A stretch of 7,231 nt of DNA from Gemmatimonadota bacterium (GCA_002731735.1 PCCM01000099.1:6154-13384); one strand, 5' to 3'. Positions 1 to 6,522 are shown, numbered from the stretch's first letter. Translations and numbers: made by a program. Notes: generated by a model from the letters alone, not told the origin.

Positions 1-377
1 CCGCCGATCGCATAACCCGCCACCAAGCAGATGACGGGCTTGGGCATGCTTCGGATATACCGCTGGAGCTCCAGCACATTGAGGCGGGGCACGCCGTCGT
101 CCCCGACGTAGCCGCCGGCACCACGTACACGCTGGTCTCCACCCGAGCAGAACGCGTAACCTCCGTCCTCCGCCGGTCCCTCGCCGGTAAAAAGTACGAC
201 CCCGATGCGCGTATCTTCCCCGGCGTTCCTGAACGCCTCCTGGAGCTCCAACAGTGTCTTGGGCCGGAAGGCGTTCCGTACTCGAGGCCGGTTGATGGCG
301 ATACGGGCCACCCCATCGGCCTTCTTGTAGGTGATGTCCTCGTATTCCTTCACGACCTCCCACTTCGGCTCGCTCAT
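1..377 (-). CDS. menB: 1,4-dihydroxy-2-naphthoyl-CoA synthase (naphthoate synthase), N-terminal part; runs off the left edge
   Basis: MenB is a cytoplasmic crotonase-fold enzyme that closes the second ring of menaquinone by turning o-succinylbenzoyl-CoA into 1,4-dihydroxy-2-naphthoyl-CoA. About 125 residues are visible, roughly the first 40-45% of the family's usual length. They begin MSEPKWEVVKEYEDITY and carry the family signatures INRPRVRNAFRPKT (28-41), the oxyanion-loop motif AFCSGGDQRVRG (75-86), GGYVGDDGVPRLNVLELQR (88-106) and MPKPVICLVAGYAIGG at the cut edge. The loop before AFCSGGDQ is longer than in E. coli, a variation also known from mycobacterial MenB. The start at 377 fits the family N-terminus and has AGAG upstream. 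An in-frame ATG at 392 would add five residues. It follows menD by 44 bases on the same strand, so co-transcription is likely. The catalytic region that separates bicarbonate-dependent from aspartate-type MenB is outside the window. Confidence 0.95.
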   Translation of the reverse strand, partial: MSEPKWEVVKEYEDITYKKADGVARIAINRPRVRNAFRPKTLLELQEAFRNAGEDTRIGVVLFTGEGPAEDGGYAFCSGGDQRVRGAGGYVGDDGVPRLNVLELQRYIRSMPKPVICLVAGYAIG

Positions 378-421
378 CGAAGGCTCTCTCATCCGATTGC
401 CCCACCTCGAAAGTTCATACG

Positions 422-2221
422 TTACAATAGCGTCGAAACGGCTCGGCGCACCGCCTCACCGACCGCCTCTCGGCTACGCTGGTTCTGCTCGCGGTCGCTT
501 CGAACCTCTAAGATCCGTGGTCCAGTGCCTGCAAGCACCTCCTCGAGCGCGTCCGCGGCACCGCTCGAATGCTCCACTCGGCGGTAAGGGATCCCGTACA
601 GTTCGGCCGCATGGCGGAAGTCGAGCCCGTGCGCCGTCGCGAAGTACTTGGTGAATTCCGGTTCGTGATCCCGGATGGGAAGCATGTGAAAGATGCCCCC
701 ACCGTCGTTGTTGATCACCACGAACACGATGTCTAGCTGATGTTCGGCGACGGCCAAGAGTCCGTTCATGTCGTGGTAGAAGGCGATGTCTCCCACGACG
801 GCGACGATCGGAGAGCCCCCGTCACTCGTCGCCGCGACGCCCGCCGCCGCAATGCCCGCCACCGTGGATACGATTCCGTCGATGCCGCTCGCCCCACGGT
901 TGCCGTATACGTGAAGAGGTTTCCCTCCCCCGCCGTACGCGTCCAAATCCCGGACCGGCATGGAATTGGATACGAACAATGTCGTCCCGTCGGTCACCCC
1001 AGCGACCACAGCCGCCAATACGTCGCCCTCGAAGGCATCCCCAGCGTCGGAGGTCCGAAAATCGAGGACTGCCTGGCTCGCTGCTCGATCGATCTCTGTC
1101 CACTGCTCACACCAGGACCGCGCTGTGTCGGGAGTCGACGATTCGCTGGTGAGGGACAGGTGGGAAGACAGCTCTTCCGTTACCGCCCGCACGAACGAAA
1201 CCACCTCTGCTCGGACGCTGAGCGAAGCCACACTCAGGTGATCCTTCCAGTAATGTCCCGACGTGATCCTCACCTGGGGCACGTGGGCGAGGTCGCTCAG
1301 AAACGCCGACAGAGAAGCCGACACCGGCGCCCCCCCGATTCGGATTACGGCGTCGGGCTCGAGTACTTCTCGAAGATTCGGGTCCGGAAGGCAGGCCAGA
1401 AAAAGGTCGTACGCCCCCACCACATTCGCCGCGCAATGCTCGCTGAAGCGTGCACCGGAGAGAGGATCGGCGAGCACTGGAAATCCTGTGGCGCGAGCCA
1501 AATCCCTGATGGCCGGCCCTGCCGTCTGCGGATCGGGAACCGGACCCACGACGATCAACCCACGTGAAGCCGTCTCCAAAGCGGCCACAACAGCGCGCAC
1601 CTCGTCTTCCGCCGGGGCAGCCCCGCTCTGATCCATGACCGGCTCACGGGAAGCCCCATCCGCCTCCGGCTCCGCACCGAGTTCGACAGGCTCCAGAGGC
1701 TTGTCGAGCGGAAAGTTCACGTGGACGGGGCCGGGATCCATCCCCCCCGTCGCGGCGACCGCCCCGGCCGCGAGCTTTCTTATGCCCCGGAGATCACCCG
1801 CCGGGGCTTCACCCGCGTCAAGGCTCTCCCTTACGAACGAACCATAGAGTTGGGACTGGTCGATCGTCTGGTTCGCATCGGTCCCCCGGAACCTACGCGG
1901 GCGGTCAGCGGTGAGCGCAAGGAGCGGCACTCCAGCGTGTGACGCCTCGATTACGGCTGGGAAAAGGTTCGCGGTGGCGGTGCCGGACGTGGTGATCACG
2001 GCCGCTGGGCGCCGTGTGGTCTTCCCGAGCCCAAGGGCGAAGAAACCGGCACATCGTTCATCCAAATGGACCCACATCCGGATCCGAGATTCCCGCGCAC
2101 AGGCCATCACCAAGGGTGTCGATCTCGACCCGGGGGCAAGACAGACGTGTTCGACCCCCGCACGAGCCAATTCGTCAATGAAGGCCCTGACCCAGGCGGT
2201 GGTGACCGCCGGGTCGCTCAC
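422..2221 (-). CDS. menD: 2-succinyl-5-enolpyruvyl-6-hydroxy-3-cyclohexene-1-carboxylate (SEPHCHC) synthase
   Basis: MenD is a thiamine-diphosphate and Mg2+ dependent cytoplasmic enzyme that joins 2-oxoglutarate (after decarboxylation) to isochorismate, the first committed step of menaquinone synthesis. From the chosen start it has 599 residues, within the usual range. Visible motifs are LAPGSRSTPL (28-37), HLDERCAGFFALG with the catalytic-type Glu at 55, TTSGTATANLFPAVIEA (77-93), RGTDANQTIDQ (112-122), SNSMPVRDLD (418-427), NRGASGIDGIVSTVAG (441-456) and the cofactor signature GDIAFYHDMNGLL (477-489) ending in INNDGGG (503-509). The frame stays open 207 bases further upstream, but that stretch lies inside menF in another frame and has no family similarity. 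I therefore chose the GTG at 2221, which overlaps the menF stop as GTGA, has GGAG four bases upstream, and gives a normal MenD N-terminus (SDPAVTTAWVRAFIDELARA). An ATG at 2284 is less likely. The product uses isochorismate made by the upstream menF. Confidence 0.95.
   Translation of the reverse strand: MSDPAVTTAWVRAFIDELARAGVEHVCLAPGSRSTPLVMACARESRIRMWVHLDERCAGFFALGLGKTTRRPAAVITTSGTATANLFPAVIEASHAGVPLLALTADRPRRFRGTDANQTIDQSQLYGSFVRESLDAGEAPAGDLRGIRKLAAGAVAATGGMDPGPVHVNFPLDKPLEPVELGAEPEADGASREPVMDQSGAAPAEDEVRAVVAALETASRGLIVVGPVPDPQTAGPAIRDLARATGFPVLADPLSGARFSEHCAANVVGAYDLFLACLPDPNLREVLEPDAVIRIGGAPVSASLSAFLSDLAHVPQVRITSGHYWKDHLSVASLSVRAEVVSFVRAVTEELSSHLSLTSESSTPDTARSWCEQWTEIDRAASQAVLDFRTSDAGDAFEGDVLAAVVAGVTDGTTLFVSNSMPVRDLDAYGGGGKPLHVYGNRGASGIDGIVSTVAGIAAAGVAATSDGGSPIVAVVGDIAFYHDMNGLLAVAEHQLDIVFVVINNDGGGIFHMLPIRDHEPEFTKYFATAHGLDFRHAAELYGIPYRRVEHSSGAADALEEVLAGTGPRILEVRSDREQNQRSREAVGEAVRRAVSTLL
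2218..2221 (-). promoter_or_regulatory. menF/menD GTGA stop-start overlap (probable translational coupling)
   Basis: On the minus strand the four bases GTGA contain both the GTG start of menD and the TGA stop of menF. Such an overlap commonly lets ribosomes finishing one gene begin the next, keeping the two enzymes in step. The overlap is seen directly. Coupling is inferred. Confidence 0.7.
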
Positions 2222-3624
2222 CGTGCTCCACTCGCCGCGAGGGCCCTCAACATTGGCTCGAACTTGATGCTCGTTTCGTCCCATTCGAGGCCGGGATCGG
2301 AGCCCTCGACGATTCCGGCCCCTGCAAAGAGCCTCCACCGAAGGTCCCGGACCACCGCACAACGAAGCGCGGGTACGAACACACCATTCCCATCCAGATC
2401 GAACCATCCCACAGGACCCGCATACCAACCGCGCTCGAAAGGCTCCTTTTCGCCCAGGAACTCCAACGCCGCGTCACGAGGAAGGCCACACACAGCAGGC
2501 GTGGGGTGAAGGGCCTCGAGCACGTTGAGGGCCGATATTCCCTCGGGAAGCCGAGCGCGGATCTTCGTCTCGAGGTGCTGAAGCCGTGCTAAAGTGAGGA
2601 CCTGGGGCTCGGACTGAGCCTCGATGTCTTCGGCGAGCGGACCCAGCCGGGCGACCATGTCCTCGAGGGCGATGCGATGTTCCGCGCCCTCCTTCTCACT
2701 CGCCAACAGCCGCTCCGCGAACTGCTTCTGCTCTCTCTGGTTTTCTCCGCGCGCCACGGTACCCGCGACCGCGGTAGCGTGGAAACGGCCCTCCGAAACC
2801 GTGGTCACCGTTTCGGGAGCCGCGCCGGCGATCGCACATCCCTCCTCCGGTTCGAAGTAGAAGACGTGACTGCCGCGGTTCTCCTGCCACAGATGATGGA
2901 CAACTTCGATCGGATCCAAACGACACTCGGTAATCAGGTCGAGGGTCCGGGCGAGAACGACCTTGGAGACTCGGCGCTCACTGATCGCAGCCAAGGCGTC
3001 CTTCACCGCAGCTTCCCAACCGGCTCGCTCCGTTTCACCCCTCGTGAAAGAAACACGAGGGGCTGGCTGCGCCTTGGGGCTCCACCCCGTTGGATCTACG
3101 GAAACATCCCCCCCCACCGCCTCGAGCTCTTGGCAAATTTGCCCCGCATGGGTCAGCAGGCGGGTCAGAGTCGCCTCTGCCCCTTCGCCCTCGTGGTCGA
3201 CGAGCATGCGCACGGTCAAGAGTGGGACCTCGCCGGCAACGCCCGCTAACTCGAACGCGGGGACATGAAAAAGAGCCGGTGGAAAACCTGACCAGAAGTC
3301 TGCGGTCGGGTATTCCGAGCGAAACGCGAAACCTCCAAAAAATCTCAGGCCCGGAGCACCGCCCAAAACCTGCACGGAGTTGGGATCGAAGAGGGCCCGG
3401 GCATTCGCCTCGATCCCGGAGAAGAGTCCGCCCGGCTCGGTCCCGTCGGACACCACCGTCGCCAGAGTTCCCGAATGGGCGATCCAGCGGTCGGACCTCG
3501 CCCAGAACCCCCGAGGACCACTCCCGGCACGCCGAAGAAAGCGCATCGGATGGGCACCAACAGCGGGACCGGTCACAGCCAGCACTCGCGCCTGTGCAAT
3601 TTCAGCGGTGTTAGCCGGGTTCAT
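2218..3624 (-). CDS. menF: Isochorismate synthase (chorismate-binding enzyme family)
   Basis: This Mg2+-dependent cytoplasmic enzyme converts chorismate to isochorismate, opening the menaquinone branch. From the ATG at 3624 it has 468 residues. The C-terminal two thirds is the chorismate-binding domain: RRVSKVVLARTLDL with the general-base Lys at 221, AGAAPETV with Glu 271, AVAGTVARG (285-293), EHRIALEDM beginning at Glu 315, LARLQHLETKI (345-355), LHPTPAVCGLPRDAA (372-386), ERGWYAGPVGWFD (397-409) and AGAGIVEGSDPGLEWDE (434-450). The N-terminal part is weakly conserved, as is usual. The Lys and Glu pattern and the menD neighbour favour isochorismate synthase over anthranilate, aminodeoxychorismate or siderophore-type (EntC) enzymes. 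The start is uncertain: the frame is open to a TTG at 3681, which has no ribosome site, while the ATG at 3624 has GGAG unusually close (two bases). It appears to be the first gene of the men operon and overlaps menD by four bases. Confidence 0.92.
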   Translation of the reverse strand: MNPANTAEIAQARVLAVTGPAVGAHPMRFLRRAGSGPRGFWARSDRWIAHSGTLATVVSDGTEPGGLFSGIEANARALFDPNSVQVLGGAPGLRFFGGFAFRSEYPTADFWSGFPPALFHVPAFELAGVAGEVPLLTVRMLVDHEGEGAEATLTRLLTHAGQICQELEAVGGDVSVDPTGWSPKAQPAPRVSFTRGETERAGWEAAVKDALAAISERRVSKVVLARTLDLITECRLDPIEVVHHLWQENRGSHVFYFEPEEGCAIAGAAPETVTTVSEGRFHATAVAGTVARGENQREQKQFAERLLASEKEGAEHRIALEDMVARLGPLAEDIEAQSEPQVLTLARLQHLETKIRARLPEGISALNVLEALHPTPAVCGLPRDAALEFLGEKEPFERGWYAGPVGWFDLDGNGVFVPALRCAVVRDLRWRLFAGAGIVEGSDPGLEWDETSIKFEPMLRALAASGAR

Positions 3625-3892
3625 GGCTCCGGGGTTTCGGACAGGCGAGCGGTCACTGGGTCCTTCGGTCCGCCACGCCAACAGTTCTTACGCAGAGCCA
3701 ATATACGGGAATGAAGCAGATGACCAAGGAGAAGCCCTCAAACAGTGTCTTTGATATGTTGGTCTCTGGCCCCGGCGTCCCGGCTTGCCTTTTCAAAGGC
3801 GGTGTCATTGCCGAAGGGCTTGCGCCACAGCCAGCTCCGCTATTAACGAGGTGAAGTCGGATTTAGTCTCGAGCAGTCGGGCGTGTTGGTCT
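3625..3892. other. Divergent intergenic region between menF and the PD40 gene
   Basis: About 270 bases separate two divergently transcribed genes, so promoters for both should lie here. A minus-strand candidate is listed separately. For the plus strand I see only a poor candidate (TATTAA at 3841-3846 with no good -35). A 13-base direct repeat with one mismatch occurs at 3757-3769 and 3884-3896. The open frame running into the PD40 gene from 3785 is probably not translated, because it has no signal-like or conserved sequence. Confidence 0.5.
3700..3727 (-). promoter_or_regulatory. Candidate sigma70-like promoter for the men operon
   Basis: Reading the minus strand, TTGGTC (3727-3722) and TATATT (3705-3700) are separated by 16 bases. 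The -10 matches TATAAT at five of six positions and the -35 matches TTGACA at three. Transcription would start near 3693, giving a leader of about 70 bases to the menF ATG. The element lies in the gap between the divergent men and PD40 genes. It is pattern matching only, and lineages such as Gemmatimonadota may not follow the E. coli consensus. Confidence 0.35.
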
Positions 3893-4933
3893 ATGGTCAA
3901 AACAACCACACCGAATAGAACCCGGATGAACCTCTGGGTCGCTGTACTGGCGCTTACCCTTCTCGCCCCACTCCGTTTGGCAGGGCAAGACCCACCTCAG
4001 GGCACGCAGCAACCGGAGGACACTCTCTTGGTGCAGCCCGAGGACACGGCCCTCGTGGCTGTCGGACCTCCGAAGCCGGAGATCTACGTGGCTGAACTCT
4101 CGGTCTTCGATGGCCTGCACTACCTCGGGCCTCTTCAGAAAGTGACCGACGGGACGAACTCCTACGACGATCAGCCGATGTTCACGCCAGACAGTCAATC
4201 GCTTCTGTACACTACCGAGTACGGTTACGGGGCGCAGGTCCAGACCGAAATCCACCGCTACTATCTCTCCTCCAGACGCGAAACCCGGATCACTCGCACC
4301 GACGAGAACGAGTACTCACCCTCCCCCGTCCTCGGAGAACGAGCCTTTTCTGTAATTCGCGTCGAAGCCGACTCCACCCAGCGCCTTTGGCGGTTTACGA
4401 TGCAGGGGATGGACCGCGAAATGTTGTTCCGGGATCTGGACGCTGTCGCTCACCATGCATGGGGTAATGAGTCGACCGTACTCCTCTACGTGCTGGGTGA
4501 CCCTGCCACCGTCCGGATCGGGAATCTCACGACCGGCCAGACCGAGGTGGTGGCCCGGGGCGTCGGACGCTCTTTGAACAAGATTCCCAATCGGAACGCG
4601 TGGAGCTTTGTCGAGAGGGTCTCCCCCGGCGAGGCGTGGCTCAGTGAAATCAATATCGGGACACGCGAGGTCCGGCGAAGAATCGAGACCATTCAGGGCG
4701 GCGAGTCCCATGCCTGGACCCCAGAGGGCGTCTTGCTCATGAGCAGGGGTAGCCAAATCTACCAGTGGGACTCCGAAGTGGACGAGGATTGGCGCCTAGT
4801 GGCGGATCTGGGGGATCTGGTGGTGACGCTCAGCGGCATCACTGTGAGCCCGGACGGATCCAAGATCGCGATGGTTGCGGACCCGATACCTGACGAAACC
4901 GCAGGAGCAAGAGCCGGATCCGTCGCGAGGTAG
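3893..4933 (+). CDS. Exported TolB/PD40-like beta-propeller protein
   Basis: This 346-residue protein is probably exported to the periplasm or cell surface. The N-terminus MVKTTTPNRTRMNLWVAV has basic residues, then a hydrophobic stretch (13-27) and a likely cleavage near LAG-QD (31/32), with no lipobox cysteine. Next comes a short acidic linker holding the eight-residue unit QPEDTxLV twice (40-55). The rest is beta-propeller blades of the PD40/TolB type: YDDQPMFTPDSQSLLYT (91-107), ENEYSPSPV (138-146), SHAWTPEGVLLMSRG (272-286) and GITVSPDGSKIAMVAD (315-330). From memory, similar proteins with a HAW..., ARxxGRSL and ITxxxSPDG pattern are frequent in Gemmatimonadota and Acidobacteriota, and their function is unknown. 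The C-terminus ends where relatives normally end, so it looks complete. Neither the ATG at 3893 nor that at 3926 has a good ribosome site. I chose 3893 because it supplies the basic n-region. It probably binds ligand or protein rather than acting as an enzyme (inference). Confidence 0.82.
   Translation: MVKTTTPNRTRMNLWVAVLALTLLAPLRLAGQDPPQGTQQPEDTLLVQPEDTALVAVGPPKPEIYVAELSVFDGLHYLGPLQKVTDGTNSYDDQPMFTPDSQSLLYTTEYGYGAQVQTEIHRYYLSSRRETRITRTDENEYSPSPVLGERAFSVIRVEADSTQRLWRFTMQGMDREMLFRDLDAVAHHAWGNESTVLLYVLGDPATVRIGNLTTGQTEVVARGVGRSLNKIPNRNAWSFVERVSPGEAWLSEINIGTREVRRRIETIQGGESHAWTPEGVLLMSRGSQIYQWDSEVDEDWRLVADLGDLVVTLSGITVSPDGSKIAMVADPIPDETAGARAGSVAR
4010..4057 (+). repeat. Tandem 24-base coding repeat (QPEDTxLV twice)
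   Basis: Two adjacent 24-base units at 4010-4033 and 4034-4057 encode QPEDTLLV and QPEDTALV. Codons differ (CAA/CAG, CCG/CCC, TTG/CTC), so either the duplication is old or selection keeps the acidic linker. It sits just after the signal peptide of the PD40 protein. Confidence 0.7.
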
Positions 4934-4988
4934 GTCGGCCGAACAGTAGTGTAGTGGCTCTCGCGCCTACGGCAGCGAAAAAACGGCG
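4934..4988. other. Short gap after the PD40 gene
   Basis: These 55 bases separate the convergent ends of the PD40 gene and the DinB remnant. I looked for a rho-independent terminator and found none convincing. There is an A-tract (4979-4983) that would read as a T-tract on the minus strand, but it has no strong stem next to it. Confidence 0.4.
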
Positions 4989-5290
4989 TCAGGAGTATGG
5001 CATGGGGGCCCGCTTATCGATCAGTCGCGCGTAGACTGCCAACGATCCGCGATGGTGAGCGGTGTGATCCACGATTCCCGACACGACGGCAAGTCGTGGC
5101 GCCCCTTCCATGATCCGAGTATCAGGAATCAGCTCGAAGAGGATTTGATCCGAGGCCTCACCCACGACCGCCCTGGCGTTGACGTAAGGACCGATCCAGC
5201 CACCCGGTCGCCTCTTGAAGTGATGTGCCCTCCTTCGCCTTGGCAATCGAAGCTTAGAACTCCATATCCCTGCCGTCGTCGAACGCTCCT
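4989..5290 (-). pseudogene. DinB-family (DUF664-like) protein, decayed C-terminal half
   Basis: The last 60 or so residues, ending at the TGA at 4989-4991, read EASDQILFELIPDTRIMEGAP followed by IVDHTAHHRGSLAVYARL and a PMPYS end. HHRGSLAVYARL is the hallmark last helix of DinB-like four-helix-bundle proteins, whose metal site uses such a His. Upstream, the similarity continues in another frame: ASIAKAKEGTSLQEATGWLDRS resembles the third-helix region of the family. Joining the two needs removal of about one base near 5187. That upstream frame is itself broken by a TAA at 5254-5256 after GRDMEF. No N-terminal half (usually about 70-90 further residues) is visible. I read this as a truncated pseudogene with one stop and one frameshift. 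The 85-codon open frame at 4989-5246 could be annotated as a small gene, but its N-terminus (MPRRRRAHHFKRRPGGW) looks like out-of-frame sequence. Intact relatives include DNA-damage-inducible DinB-like and thiol-transferase-like proteins. Confidence 0.7.
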
Positions 5291-5337
5291 TTGAGGATGC
5301 CGCCTGCAGTTTGCACGCACAGGAGGAAGGCCACTCC

Positions 5338-5510
5338 CTACCTCACTTTGCGTGCCTGCGGGTCGGTGCCGTTCTGGTACAGGACCATCCCGGTCACACT
5401 GCCGGAAGCGTCCTTCGTAAAGGAGGTCTGGGCCTCAACCGCCCTCTCGCGCGCGCTGCCGATGCAATGTAAAGTGCTAGTAGAAAAATCCCTTCCAGTT
5501 GGATAAACGG
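5338..5510 (-). pseudogene. Serine hydrolase (beta-lactamase family) C-terminal remnant, DUF3471-like tail
   Basis: On the minus strand, ending at the TAG at 5338-5340, the frame reads ERAVEAQTSFTKDASGSVTG then MVLYQNGTDPQARKVR. This pattern (VxAQxxFxxDASGxVTGxVLxQNGxxxxAxKV) is typical of the extreme C-terminus of penicillin-binding/beta-lactamase-like serine hydrolases with a DUF3471-type tail. No start codon serves it and the catalytic domain (SxxK, YxN) is absent, so it is a fragment. Just upstream, in a different frame, FIQLEGIFLLALYIASA (within 5462-5507) resembles the segment that normally precedes this tail (QxxGQ...LxLYxAS). The frame change falls in the GCGCGCGC-rich run near 5447-5456. 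The remnant stops about where the M23 gene's ribosome site begins. The tail is fairly convincing. The frameshifted upstream extension is tentative. Confidence 0.6.
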
Positions 5511-5513
5511 AGG
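5509..5513 (+). promoter_or_regulatory. Ribosome binding site of the M23 peptidase gene
   Basis: GGAGG ends seven bases before the ATG at 5521. This is a strong Shine-Dalgarno match and decides the start, which is also supported by the lipoprotein signal that begins there. Confidence 0.8.
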
Positions 5514-5520
5514 CAATTGG

Positions 5521-6378
5521 ATGCGCCCGGTAGTGCTGTTCGTGTTGCTGCTGACAGGTTGTGCAACGGGCGCGGGCGGTCCGAACGACAACAGCGGCTT
5601 GGGGAACTGCGCATGGCGGGTGTGCGTGAGGCCCATAAACACGAATTCGGGCCGAGCATATCAGGCCATCAATCGAGAGCCGGTACCAGCCACGATCGTG
5701 CTGACATTCCGGTCCCCGGGAAATCTACAGCTCAGGGCGGGACGTCCGATCGAGACGGTGGTTCCGGCTCAGTCCGACACGATCCTGGTCCACATGAGTG
5801 ACGTCCTTCGGGATCCGTCGAACAGCGCCGGACTTTCGATTGCGATCGACCTCGGCGCAAGCACGACCGAGGCGGACGCGGATTACCTCTACGCGGTCCC
5901 GTTCGGCGGCGAACGGCCACGTGAGCTGATTCAAGGATTCGACGGAACTGATTCGCACTTGGCCAGCATGCGCTACTCCCTGGATTTCGCGATGCCACAG
6001 GGCACGCCAATTCTTGCGGCCCGAGGGGGAACGGTGTTCTACCTGCAAGACGGCTTTACCAGAGGCGGGACGAATCCGGACCTCTTGGAGCGGGCCAACC
6101 TCGTGGCGGTGGCGCACCGCGACGGCACGATGGCCTCTTATGGCCATCTCAGAAGCGGCATTCGAGTGTCGGTCGGTGACACCGTGCGCGTTGGAGACGT
6201 GCTGGGGTCGAGCGGCGCAACCGGCTTCGTAGGCCAACCACATCTGCACTTCCACGTGGGTAAACGTATGCTGGGCGAACCGGGGCGTACCATTCCAATC
6301 AAGCTGAGAGGCCGAGACGGGCGCCCACTCAACCTTGAGGTTGGATCCTTGTTCGCACCCGGTCGGGAAGCTGGTTAG
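5521..6378 (+). CDS. M23-family metallopeptidase, predicted lipoprotein
   Basis: This 285-residue protein is probably lipid-anchored in the cell envelope and acts on peptidoglycan cross-links or another glycine-containing peptide. A lipoprotein signal is clear: MRPVVLFVLLLTGC has a hydrophobic core and an LTGC lipobox with Cys 14. Residues about 30-125 form an N-terminal region rich in short beta-like segments, with no domain I can name. The LytM/M23 zinc domain follows: GTDSHLASMRYSLDF gives the His 146 and Asp 155 ligands, then FAMPQGTPILAARGGTV (156-172), MASYGHLRSG (204-213, His 209) and GQPHLHFHV with the HxH pair His 241/His 243. Spacing and motifs are normal, so it should be active rather than a degenerate scaffold. 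A GGAGG site seven bases upstream fixes the start. The stop overlaps no other gene. It is followed after 144 bases by a lipocalin-like gene on the same strand, which may or may not share its transcript. Confidence 0.92.
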   Translation: MRPVVLFVLLLTGCATGAGGPNDNSGLGNCAWRVCVRPINTNSGRAYQAINREPVPATIVLTFRSPGNLQLRAGRPIETVVPAQSDTILVHMSDVLRDPSNSAGLSIAIDLGASTTEADADYLYAVPFGGERPRELIQGFDGTDSHLASMRYSLDFAMPQGTPILAARGGTVFYLQDGFTRGGTNPDLLERANLVAVAHRDGTMASYGHLRSGIRVSVGDTVRVGDVLGSSGATGFVGQPHLHFHVGKRMLGEPGRTIPIKLRGRDGRPLNLEVGSLFAPGREAG

Positions 6379-6522
6379 ACGGCACATTCGGCGTTCAGTC
6401 AGAGGAGACACGCCAGCGCGGGGTCGCGCGACGCGCAAGAGGATCGCATGTTGACGCGCGCAGCAGCAGCGTGAGCCGTTAGACCTCGCGCCGAACACAA
6501 ACCCGACACGACGGGGGACGAC
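6379..6522. other. Intergenic region between the M23 and lipocalin-like genes
   Basis: These 144 bases have no credible open frame. They are rich in CG runs (for example at 6419-6435 and 6454-6460) that could fold, but I see no stem followed by a T-run. GTTAGAC occurs in direct orientation at 6374-6380, overlapping the M23 stop, and at 6478-6484. Confidence 0.4.
6513..6518 (+). promoter_or_regulatory. Ribosome binding site of the lipocalin-like gene
   Basis: GGGGGA ends four bases before the ATG at 6523. It is purine-rich and close to the Shine-Dalgarno consensus, supporting this start together with the signal peptide that begins there. Confidence 0.55.

Noticed and set aside
740..1631. Long plus-strand open frames across menD
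   Set aside because: They are antisense to a gene with clear enzyme motifs, contain no recognisable domain, and are common in GC-rich DNA.
2222..2428. Upstream extension of the menD frame to 2428
   Set aside because: It lies wholly inside menF in another frame, has no MenD similarity, and the GTG at 2221 gives a normal N-terminus.
2677..3714. Plus-strand open frames across menF
   Set aside because: They are antisense shadows of menF with arginine- and proline-rich nonsense sequence.
4909..4963. AGAGCC/GGCTCT and CGCGAG/CTCGCG pairs after the PD40 gene as a terminator
   Set aside because: The two pairs cross each other rather than nest and are far apart, and no T-run follows.
5291..5506. 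Plus-strand 71-residue open frame before the M23 gene
   Set aside because: It is antisense to the serine-hydrolase tail, has no ribosome site and no recognisable features.
5725..6498. 257-residue minus-strand open frame opposite the M23 gene
   Set aside because: The M23 frame has lipobox, zinc ligands and ribosome site. The antisense frame has none and reads as low-quality composition.
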